Shown here: one piece after another, positions 1 to 5,787 of the stretch
Position numbering within the stretch: the stretch's first letter is position 1
How the letters are laid out: each line of letters opens with the position of its first letter
NCBI GenBank assembly: GCA_964426355.1
Contig: CAYRRA010000100.1
Location: 1-16,166, forward strand
Length of the DNA stretch: 16,166 nucleotides
Reading direction: 5' to 3'
Origin: JAJFTV01 sp964426355
GTDB lineage: Bacteria > Chloroflexota > Anaerolineae > Anaerolineales > Anaerolineaceae
Program-made: the position numbers and the translations under genes
Notes under the pieces: model-generated
Told to the model about the DNA's origin: nothing
What the model saw: only the letters and a program-made list of their open reading frames with translations
Databases searched by the model: none

Positions 1-24
1 CCGCAAGTCATCAAGGAGTGTCTT

Positions 25-1128
25 ATGTCAAAGACAATCGAATCAACCCCCAGAGCAGACGGCTTCCGGATGCCCGGTGAATTTGAACCCCATGCGGGTT
101 GCTGGATGCTCTGGGCTGAACGCACGGATAACTGGCGGCTCGGGGCTAAACCAGCCCAAAAAGCTTTCACTGCGGTGGCTACAGCGATTGCTGAGTTCGA
201 GCTGGTTACGATGGGTGTCAGTGCCGGGCAATTTCTCAACGCCCGCCAGATGCTGCCCGGGCATATCCGCGTGGTCGAAATGAGCAACAACGATTCATGG
301 ATGCGCGACTGCGGACCCACTTTTGTGGTCAACGCGGATGGTCTTGTGCGTGGCATCGATTGGGATTTCAACGCGTGGGGCGGTCTGGAAGATGGTTTGT
401 ACTTTCCCTGGGATCAGGATGACCTTGTCCCGCAGAAGGTGATGAATATCGAGCGGATTGACCGTTACAAGGCGCACGATTTTGTCCTGGAAGGCGGATC
501 GATCCATGTAGACGGTGAGGGAACGCTGATCACCACGGAAGAATGCCTGTTGAATCACAACCGAAACCCACATCTGACGCGTGAAGAAATTGAAGAAACC
601 CTTTGTGAGTATCTGAACCTGGAGAAGATCATCTGGTTGGGGCAGGGGACTTACAACGATGAGACCAACGGGCATGTGGATAACCTGTGTTGTTTTATCC
701 GCCCGGGTGTGGTGGCATTAACCTGGACGGACGACAAAGATGATCCGCAGTATGCCATCTCTTTGGATGCCTTTGATCGCCTCAGCAAGGCGGTCGATGC
801 AAAAGGGCGCAAGCTGGAGATTCACAAAATTCACCAGCCTGATCCCATCCTGATTACCGCAGCCGAGAGCGAGGGGGTGGATACTGTGGAATGGACGCTT
901 CCGCGCCAGGAAGGCGATCGGATGGCAGCATCTTACATTAATTTCTACATCGCCAACGGTGGTGTGGTGATGCCCATTTTCAATGATCCGTGCGATTCAG
1001 ATGCCCTGGCAAAACTGCAAGCGCTTTTCCCTGAGCGACGTGTGGTTGGCGTTCCGGCACGAGAGATCCTGCTAGGCGGTGGGAACATTCACTGCATTAC
1101 ACAACAGCAGCCGTTGGGGCGGAAGTAA
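25..1128 (+). CDS. aguA: Agmatine deiminase (agmatine iminohydrolase)
   Basis: This cytosolic enzyme hydrolyses agmatine to N-carbamoylputrescine and ammonia, the step from arginine-derived agmatine toward putrescine. The 367 residues match the usual family length and are collinear with the family from the N-terminal STPRADGFRMPGEFEPH block to the end. Visible motifs of the guanidino-modifying fold are WMLWAERTDNWR (27-38), NNDSWMRDCGP (88-98, Asp95), NAWGGLEDGLYFPWDQDD (116-133), LEGGSIHVDGEGT (155-167), ETNGHVDN (213-220, His217 and Asp219) and GGGNIHCITQQ (351-361) with the catalytic Cys357. The ATG follows AAGGAG (13-18) by 6 nt and gives the usual N-terminus; the frame is open upstream to the window edge, but an extension is not expected. 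A terminator follows directly, so this is the last gene of its unit. The usual partner, N-carbamoylputrescine amidase (aguB), is not in the window and could lie upstream. Confidence 0.96.
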   Translation: MSKTIESTPRADGFRMPGEFEPHAGCWMLWAERTDNWRLGAKPAQKAFTAVATAIAEFELVTMGVSAGQFLNARQMLPGHIRVVEMSNNDSWMRDCGPTFVVNADGLVRGIDWDFNAWGGLEDGLYFPWDQDDLVPQKVMNIERIDRYKAHDFVLEGGSIHVDGEGTLITTEECLLNHNRNPHLTREEIEETLCEYLNLEKIIWLGQGTYNDETNGHVDNLCCFIRPGVVALTWTDDKDDPQYAISLDAFDRLSKAVDAKGRKLEIHKIHQPDPILITAAESEGVDTVEWTLPRQEGDRMAASYINFYIANGGVVMPIFNDPCDSDALAKLQALFPERRVVGVPAREILLGGGNIHCITQQQPLGRK

Positions 1129-1150
1129 ATTTCTCAACTTTGTCCTATTA

Positions 1151-1191
1151 AAATCCTCTTTTCACGTACCCTTGTGGAAAGAGGTTTTTTT
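1151..1191 (+). terminator. Rho-independent terminator after aguA
   Basis: The arms AAATCCTCTTTTCAC (1151-1165) and GTGGAAAGAGGTTT (1174-1187) pair over about 13 bp with one bulged T and one G-U pair around an 8-nt loop. The right arm runs into a T-tract (1185-1191). It lies 23 nt after the aguA stop. Confidence 0.85.
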
Positions 1192-1209
1192 CTTTGAACT
1201 GAAAGAAAG

Positions 1210-1239
1210 TATACAAATCCGGTAAATTTTAGATATAAT
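1210..1239 (+). promoter_or_regulatory. Sigma70-type promoter for the cytochrome gene
   Basis: A perfect -10 hexamer TATAAT (1234-1239) is preceded at 18 nt by TATACA (1210-1215), a 4/6 match to the -35 consensus. It lies between the aguA terminator and the cytochrome gene, giving a leader of roughly 70 nt. The surrounding AT-rich run (about 1222-1250) makes the exact start uncertain. Confidence 0.55.
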
Positions 1240-1318
1240 ATATATAAGAAATGATCCAACTGCTTGGGTGTGATGAAGCAGGTGGCAAAATACCATTGTT
1301 AAGTAGCAGGAGGTAATG

Positions 1319-1609
1319 ATGAAATATAAGGTGCTTATGGCATTTATGGTTTTTGCAATGATTCTGGCAGGTTGCGGAGCAGGACAAAGCGAGGTTGAAA
1401 CCAAACCCGAAGAAACGATTGACGTTGAAGTGCTCCTGGGGCAGCGTTGTGCAAGCTGCCATACGCACACAATCGTCTCCAACTTCTCGTATTCGTTGGA
1501 AGAATGGACCGAAGTGATTGATGTTATGGTCAAAAAGGGGGCGACGTTATCGGATGAAGAAAAAGCTGCGATGATCCAGTATCTCGCAGATACCTATCCA
1601 GCAAAATAA
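1319..1609 (+). CDS. Small monohaem cytochrome c lipoprotein
   Basis: This is probably an electron carrier anchored to the outer face of the membrane. The 96 residues start with a lipoprotein signal peptide ending in the lipobox ILAGC (Cys19), followed by a Glu/Lys-rich linker and a minimal c-type domain. The haem-binding motif CASCH is at 44-48; downstream the pattern W-x-x-V-I-D-V-M-V-K-K-G suggests Met70 as the distal haem ligand, and the end (LSDEEKAAMIQYLADTYP) is the usual C-terminal helix of short cytochromes c. AGGAGG (1308-1313) is only 2 nt from an ATG at 1316 but 5 nt from the ATG at 1319, so the second is preferred. The gene is alone between two terminators with its own promoter, so its redox partner cannot be read from context. 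The fold is clear; the pathway is unknown. Confidence 0.85.
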   Translation: MKYKVLMAFMVFAMILAGCGAGQSEVETKPEETIDVEVLLGQRCASCHTHTIVSNFSYSLEEWTEVIDVMVKKGATLSDEEKAAMIQYLADTYPAK

Positions 1610-1622
1610 TTCTTTAGACGAC

Positions 1623-1665
1623 AAAAAAAAGACCCCGAAACTATTGAAGTCTCGGGTCTTTTTTT
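1623..1665 (+). terminator. Probably bidirectional Rho-independent terminator
   Basis: An A-tract plus GACCCCGAAAC (1623-1641) pairs with GTCTCGGGTC plus a T-tract (1649-1665), with one bulge and one mismatch. Because an A-tract leads and a T-tract follows, both strands read as hairpin plus U-run. It sits between two convergent genes, the cytochrome and the DUF4177-like gene, and probably ends both transcripts. Confidence 0.8.
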
Positions 1666-1752
1666 ATTCTGCAATATTAAAAAAACGTAGTCGTCAACCT
1701 TGTTGGTGACTGGAAAGTATTGGACAAAAGTGATTATGGACGCTCGTCTGAG

Positions 1753-1965
1753 TTATTGCTGCTCATTCTCTATCGGTCGCTTGAAGAAATAAAAACCATT
1801 TTCATCTTTGTGTGGGCTGAGCAGTTCCCATCCGTCTTTACCCATTAATGCCATCATATCCACCAGACGGTCTGCTTCAATGTTGACTCGTTCTATTCCT
1901 GCCATGTCGATGAAAAAACCACCATGCATGGAGCGTGCAGCTTTACAATATTCCCATTTCGTCAT
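1753..1965 (-). CDS. Small DUF4177-like protein
   Basis: This 70-residue cytosolic protein has no known function. It starts with TKWEYCKA and ends with a GKDGWELLSP block (43-52 when counted from the initiator Met) and NGFYFFKRPI. The order K-W-E-Y, then a Leu/Met-rich helix, then G-x-D-G-W-E-L and a terminal F-K-R, is the hallmark of the DUF4177 family of small alpha/beta proteins. The minus-strand ribosome site AAAGGAGG (1977-1970) is 1 nt from an ATG at 1968 but 4 nt from the ATG at 1965, so 1965 is preferred. The frame stays open far upstream (to about 2550), but that part runs antisense through a methyltransferase gene and has no conserved features. An extended -10 promoter upstream makes it a one-gene unit. 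Confidence 0.75.
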   Translation of the reverse strand: MTKWEYCKAARSMHGGFFIDMAGIERVNIEADRLVDMMALMGKDGWELLSPHKDENGFYFFKRPIENEQQ

Positions 1966-1992
1966 CATTCCTCCTTTCAAATCAGGGAAACT

Positions 1993-2014
1993 TTCATTCG
2001 TCGATCGAAATGAA
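1993..2014 (-). promoter_or_regulatory. Hairpin in the DUF4177-like gene leader
   Basis: On the minus strand TTCATTTCG and CGAATGAA pair over 8 bp with one bulged T and an ATCGA loop. It lies between the proposed promoter and the ribosome site, so it would be in the 5' leader. No function is known. Confidence 0.3.
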
Positions 2015-2041
2015 GCACTTATAAAGTGGAACATTACCTTC

Positions 2042-2050
2042 ATTATAGCA
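2042..2050 (-). promoter_or_regulatory. Extended -10 promoter of the DUF4177-like gene
   Basis: Read on the minus strand, TGCTATAAT (2050-2042) is a perfect extended -10 element (TG-N-TATAAT). No good -35 hexamer is seen 16-18 nt upstream, which extended -10 promoters can lack. The leader would be about 70 nt. Confidence 0.55.
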
Positions 2051-2126
2051 TTTAAATATTGCGATTTTTGCCCTGAATTCAGAGCAATCGCATCTGGATT
2101 GATTTCATATATAAAATGAGGTTTAT

Positions 2127-2181
2127 CCCCACCCCACCCCTGACCCCGCCCCAGGGCAGGGATTGGCTGGGGGAGGGGTGA
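2127..2181. repeat. G/C-rich inverted repeat, possible interspersed element
   Basis: CACCCCACCCC (2130-2140) faces GGGGGAGGGGTG (2169-2180) as an imperfect inverted repeat around a GCCCCAGGGC core (2149-2156 region). One strand is almost purely C in the first half and G in the second, unlike the AT-rich flanks. Such elements recur in many Chloroflexota genomes, but only one copy is in this window, so the repeat status is inferred. Confidence 0.45.
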
Positions 2182-2218
2182 CAATGCATTGTTAGTTCGA
2201 AAACATTGATGTACGACT

Positions 2219-2236
2219 ACCCAACAGCAGTTGGGT
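2219..2236. other. Perfect 7-bp hairpin after a methyltransferase gene
   Basis: ACCCAAC, an AGCA loop and GTTGGGT form a perfect stem 18 nt beyond the stop of the membrane methyltransferase gene. There is no U-run on either strand, so it is not a classical terminator; it may protect the 3' end of the transcript. Confidence 0.35.
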
Positions 2237-2254
2237 TGATCATGGGCACGATGC

Positions 2255-2995
2255 TTACCAAAGACCCGGAAAGAGTCGATACTGCACTCTTTTTGCATAC
2301 TCCTGGTATCCGGATAATTCATTCTGCAAGGTGATGTCTTCCAACCGCGTGCGGATGATGATCGCCACGATGAGCAATGCTGCGGGGAGAAATGCCCAGG
2401 GGGAATCCAGCAAGATGGGTGCGGCAAGAAAAGACAAAAGTCCCCCGGCATATCCCGGATGCCGCATCCAGCGGTATGGTCCGCTGGAGACAACGCTGTG
2501 TTTGCGTTCAGTCTGGATGCGGACCATGCCGGAGAAAAAGCGGTTCTCAATCAAGGCATACGAGCTCAGTACATATCCAGACAGGAAAACCAGCAAGGAA
2601 ATGACTTTGATGGGCAGGTCAAACGAAGAGGACCAGCCAAACAACGCATCCAGCCCGGCAACCAGCGGTATCAAACCGCCTCCCAGCCCGACCAGAGGAG
2701 ACAGGATTTTATCCCATTTTTTTGCGTCATCATGCTGCATCATCCGAGAACGTTCCTCGATGAGATCCGGGTTGCGGCGCGCAACCAGAGCACGGCTGAT
2801 GGCAAAACCCAAAATACCCACAGCAGCATATACCCATGCTTCCCACCAATCCCATCGCCATGAGATTAACAGGGGAAGCAGCGGTATGACAACGATGAAT
2901 AACAACATTTGGGCGATCACCCTCGGGGACAAGATTGTTTTTTGATCTTTCAGATTATTTTTTCCCAACGAAAAGCTCATAACTGAAATTTTCAT
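2255..2995 (-). CDS. Isoprenylcysteine carboxyl methyltransferase-like membrane methyltransferase
   Basis: This 246-residue integral membrane protein belongs to the ICMT/phospholipid methyltransferase superfamily, which transfers methyl from SAM to a lipid-soluble substrate at the membrane. Hydrophobic segments lie at about 27-46, 52-69, 98-119, 129-148 and 183-214. The family signature is at the C-terminal side: GPYRWMRHPGYAGG (172-185), then IIIRTRLEDITLQNEL (212-227) with the conserved Arg and Glu-Asp, then GYQEYAKRVQYRLFPGLW at the end. The ATG at 2995 shares one base with the stop of the upstream methyltransferase gene (TGATG), so translation is probably coupled; a TTG one codon earlier is less likely and no separate ribosome site is seen. 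Bacterial members rarely have a known substrate, and none is implied here. Confidence 0.85.
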   Translation of the reverse strand: MKISVMSFSLGKNNLKDQKTILSPRVIAQMLLFIVVIPLLPLLISWRWDWWEAWVYAAVGILGFAISRALVARRNPDLIEERSRMMQHDDAKKWDKILSPLVGLGGGLIPLVAGLDALFGWSSSFDLPIKVISLLVFLSGYVLSSYALIENRFFSGMVRIQTERKHSVVSSGPYRWMRHPGYAGGLLSFLAAPILLDSPWAFLPAALLIVAIIIRTRLEDITLQNELSGYQEYAKRVQYRLFPGLW

Positions 2996-3699
2996 CAACT
3001 ATTCTGCTTATACCTATGCCAGATGCCGGTCCATTCCGGCAGCCGCGCCCATTGATTTTTTCTGATTTGTTCAGCCAGTTCCTCGCCAAAGAAAAACTGC
3101 GTATATTCAACTGCCTGGTCGACAGTAGAGAACAGGTAATCGGTGGCGATCACCAGGCGGGAAAAGCCGTGTTCATTTTCAAGCCAATGATAATACTCAG
3201 CAAGGTCTGGAACCGGCGGTTTGGGCTCCAGGCTGCCAGTAGACATGGTCTCGCAGATAATCACCGGGCAGCCCGTTTTTGCTGTGCGCAGCATCTCTTT
3301 GATGATTTTCCTCATCTGTTGCTGCCATTCATTGGCGTACCAGGCACGCAGATGCCCGATCGCCCAACCGGCAATGACGATGTCCACACAGGCGTCTTTG
3401 AATGGAATACCGCGCATATCGCCTTGAACCAACGTCCATTTCCCGTTCATCTCATTTCGTTGTATCTTGTTCTCCCGCAGCATCGCCATGTGCAAGTCGA
3501 GACAGAAGAACTTGAGAGGGTGATGGCGAAAGATTAACGGGAAACGACCAGTGCCACTGCCCAGGTCGAGGACAGTTTTCTTGTCCCAACTGGTGATTGT
3601 TTGCAGGGCATTCAGCAGGTTGTTCTCTACATCTTCCACAGCAATCATGCGGTGGTATTCACTGGCTTTGTTTTGATAAATGTGCTTGAAATGGTCCAT
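2995..3699 (-). CDS. Class I SAM-dependent methyltransferase
   Basis: A 234-residue soluble methyltransferase with a Rossmann-like SAM domain. Motif I is VLDLGSGTGRFP (43-54), the acidic end of strand 2 is FFCLD (64-68), motif II is GDMRGIPF (93-100) and the following strand is DIVIAGWAIGHL (106-117). The layout fits the Methyltransf_11/25 group. The C-terminal third is richer in aromatic residues and probably shapes the substrate pocket; it does not point to a named enzyme. The ATG at 3699 has no Shine-Dalgarno sequence; TAAAAT lies 6 nt upstream, which would suit a leaderless transcript. The stop overlaps the start of the membrane methyltransferase gene by one base, so the two form an operon. 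Substrate unknown. Confidence 0.85.
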   Translation of the reverse strand: MDHFKHIYQNKASEYHRMIAVEDVENNLLNALQTITSWDKKTVLDLGSGTGRFPLIFRHHPLKFFCLDLHMAMLRENKIQRNEMNGKWTLVQGDMRGIPFKDACVDIVIAGWAIGHLRAWYANEWQQQMRKIIKEMLRTAKTGCPVIICETMSTGSLEPKPPVPDLAEYYHWLENEHGFSRLVIATDYLFSTVDQAVEYTQFFFGEELAEQIRKNQWARLPEWTGIWHRYKQNS

Positions 3700-3710
3700 G
3701 TAGAAATTTT

Positions 3711-3716
3711 ACATGG
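3711..3716 (-). promoter_or_regulatory. Candidate -10 element placed for a leaderless transcript
   Basis: On the minus strand ATGTAAAATTTCTAC directly precedes the methyltransferase ATG at 3699, so a TAAAAT hexamer (5/6 match to the -10 consensus) ends 6 nt before the start codon. No clear -35 is seen. Coordinates are approximate to a base or two. Confidence 0.25.
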
Positions 3717-3751
3717 AAAATCGTTTTTTTGCGATTATGATTGCGGGTTAT

Positions 3752-3779
3752 TTGCGGTAAAATTTGCAGCGGTGATAAT
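3752..3779 (+). promoter_or_regulatory. Candidate promoter for the TauE operon
   Basis: TTGCGG (3752-3757) and GATAAT (3774-3779) are 16 nt apart, matching 3/6 and 5/6 of the sigma70 consensus. TTATGA (3735-3740) with TAAAAT (3758-3763) at 17 nt is an alternative. They lie in the 106-bp divergent gap between the methyltransferase and permease genes. Confidence 0.3.
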
Positions 3780-3805
3780 CCTCCCTGATAAAAGAGCATA
3801 TCGCA

Positions 3806-4531
3806 TTGATTGAACATAGTCTTCCGGTTGTTTCCATACTCACGGTCTTATTTTTTAGTGCGCTGATACGGTCAACACTTGGTTTTGGTGATGCGTTGAT
3901 TGCAATGCCATTGCTGGCTTTGCTGGTTCGGCTGCAAATTGCGTCACCTGTGGTGGCTTTTATGGGTGTTGTCATATCAATAACCATGCTGGTGTTGAAC
4001 TGGCAAAAGGTCGATTTGCAGTCTACAAAACGCCTGGTTCTTTCATCGCTTGTTGGGATCCCCGTCGGGCTGCTGCTCCTGGCAAAACTGCCAGAGTTTT
4101 ATGTTAAAGCTCTGCTGGGGGTGATCCTGATCCTTTTTGGCGTGTATAACCTGCTCAGACCGAATTTGCCCGAGATTCGCAGCAAAGGCTTGATTTATAT
4201 CATGGGATTTCTTGGAGGGGTGTTGGGGGGGGCATATAATTCCAATGGTCCTCCGATCATCATCTATGGTAAACTGGCACGCTGGTCACCGGAGCAGTTT
4301 CGAGCCACCCTGCAATCTTATTTTATGCCGACTGGGATTTTTGTTTTTATCGGTCATGGGTTGGCAGGAGCCTGGTCGAAGGAAGTTGTCAGGTTGTTTG
4401 TATTTTCATTTCCCCTGATATTGGGTGCCATTCTATTGGGTACAATATTAAGTAAATATATTACCGGTAACCTGTTTGATCGATTTGTTTATGCGGGTTT
4501 GATTGTAATGGGTGTGTTGATGTTTCTCTAA
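3806..4531 (+). CDS. TauE/SafE-family membrane permease (putative sulfite or organoanion exporter)
   Basis: A 241-residue polytopic membrane protein of the TauE/SafE (DUF81) family, whose members are linked to export or uptake of sulfite, sulfoacetate and similar anions. It shows about eight hydrophobic segments (roughly 8-23, 28-41, 46-65, 78-93, 101-117, 129-143, 170-187, 194-215 and 225-241, some short) in two halves. Each half starts with a Gly-rich family motif: STLGFGDALIAMPLL (23-37) and GGVLGGAYNSNGPPIIIYG (137-155). The start is the TTG at 3806, preceded by a weak AAAGAG (3791-3796); an in-frame stop lies at 3776-3778 and no ATG is available. The class V PLP enzyme gene begins 33 nt downstream, which makes a sulfur-related substrate plausible but not shown. 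Confidence 0.85.
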   Translation: MIEHSLPVVSILTVLFFSALIRSTLGFGDALIAMPLLALLVRLQIASPVVAFMGVVISITMLVLNWQKVDLQSTKRLVLSSLVGIPVGLLLLAKLPEFYVKALLGVILILFGVYNLLRPNLPEIRSKGLIYIMGFLGGVLGGAYNSNGPPIIIYGKLARWSPEQFRATLQSYFMPTGIFVFIGHGLAGAWSKEVVRLFVFSFPLILGAILLGTILSKYITGNLFDRFVYAGLIVMGVLMFL

Positions 4532-4564
4532 ATATGCAATTAATACCAATCTGAGGTGAAATGG

Positions 4565-5773
4565 ATGAAAGAATTAACGACCGAAGAGATTGCAAAAATC
4601 AGGGCGGAAACACCGGCGGTAGGAAATGTGATCCATTTCAATAATGCTGGCGCTGCATTGATGCCACAGCCGGTATTAGATGGAATGCTCGACTACCTTC
4701 AATTGGAAGCAGCGCTGGGAGGTTATGAAGCTGTTGAGGAACAGCAGGAATCGCTTGCGGCAGTCTACGATTCTGTGGCTACTCTGCTTGGCGCACATTC
4801 GGATGAAATTGCCGTAATCGAAAACGCAACTCGTGCCTGGGATATGGCGTTTTATTCCATCCCTTTCAAAGCAGGGGATCGTATTTTGACCGCAAAAGCT
4901 TCCTATGCAAGTAATTACATTGCTTTTCTCCAGACCGTGCGCAATAAAGGTGTTACCATCGATGTGATCCCTGATGACGAACACGGTCAGCTTTCTGTAT
5001 CCGCGCTGGAGCAAATGCTGGATCGATCCGTGCGGTTGGTAGCCATCACACATATCCCCACCAATGGGGGACTGGTCAACCCTGCGGAAGCAGTGGGACA
5101 GGTAGTTAACCGGGCATCTCGCCGGAGCGAGCTCTTTTACTTGCTGGATGCATGTCAATCAGTGGGACAGATGCCGGTCAATGTTAACGAGATTGGCTGT
5201 GATATGCTTTCTGCTACGGCGCGAAAGTTCCTGCGCGGTCCGCGCGGAATGGGATTTCTGTATGTCAAAAAAGACCGGATTGCTTTATTACAACCGCCGA
5301 TGCTCGATTTACATGCAGCAACCTGGGTTGCCCGTACAGAATATTCGGTGCGTTCAGATGCAAAACGGTTTGAAAATTGGGAGAAGAATTACACAGCAAA
5401 GCTGGGTATGGGTCTGGCTGTGGAGTATGCCATGAAATGGGGTCTGGAAAGGATTTGGAACCGTGTTCTGATGCTTTCCGGGATGTTAAGGAAACGGTTA
5501 AATGATCTGCCGGGTGTGTGTGTTCACGATAAGGGATTGGTGCGCTGCGGAATTGTCACATTTGCTGTAAATGGGATGAAGGTGGATGAAATCAAAGCAA
5601 TGCTAAAAGCCAAAGGCATTCATGTTTCCACATCCACTCGTTCCTCAACCCGCCTGGATATGGAAGACCGCGATTTGTACGAGCTCGTCAGGGCGTCGGT
5701 ACATTATTACAACACAGAAGAGGAAATTGACCGTTTCTGTGAAGAATTGGCAGACATCCTGCCTGGTCGATAA
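4565..5773 (+). CDS. Class V aminotransferase-fold PLP enzyme (cysteine lyase/desulfurase/epimerase-like)
   Basis: A 402-residue PLP enzyme of fold type I, class V. The N-terminus has NNAGAALMPQPVLDGMLDYL (26-45). FYLLDACQSVGQMPVNV (191-207) carries the Asp (195) that contacts the PLP ring nitrogen, and SATARKFLRGPRGMGFLYV (216-234) carries the PLP lysine, Lys221. The motif R-K-F-L-R-G-P-R-G-x-G-F-L-Y-V is shared with isopenicillin N epimerase-like proteins and C-S lyases such as EgtE rather than with serine-pyruvate transaminases. The ATG at 4565 is 6 nt after GAGGTG (4553-4558); an in-frame GTG at 4556 lies inside that ribosome site and is rejected. It is second in an operon after TauE and 14 nt before the hydrolase. 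A C-S bond-cleaving role is a reasonable guess; the substrate is unknown. Confidence 0.85.
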   Translation: MKELTTEEIAKIRAETPAVGNVIHFNNAGAALMPQPVLDGMLDYLQLEAALGGYEAVEEQQESLAAVYDSVATLLGAHSDEIAVIENATRAWDMAFYSIPFKAGDRILTAKASYASNYIAFLQTVRNKGVTIDVIPDDEHGQLSVSALEQMLDRSVRLVAITHIPTNGGLVNPAEAVGQVVNRASRRSELFYLLDACQSVGQMPVNVNEIGCDMLSATARKFLRGPRGMGFLYVKKDRIALLQPPMLDLHAATWVARTEYSVRSDAKRFENWEKNYTAKLGMGLAVEYAMKWGLERIWNRVLMLSGMLRKRLNDLPGVCVHDKGLVRCGIVTFAVNGMKVDEIKAMLKAKGIHVSTSTRSSTRLDMEDRDLYELVRASVHYYNTEEEIDRFCEELADILPGR

Positions 5774-5787
5774 AAGGGAATGTGAAC

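Noticed and set aside
1966..2550. Upstream extension of the DUF4177-like reading frame to 265 residues
   Set aside because: The extra part runs through an intergenic repeat and antisense to the membrane methyltransferase gene, has no conserved feature, and a strong ribosome site marks the start at 1965.
4556..4564. GTG at 4556 as the start of the PLP enzyme
   Set aside because: The GTG is part of the GAGGTG ribosome site itself; the ATG at 4565 has ideal spacing.
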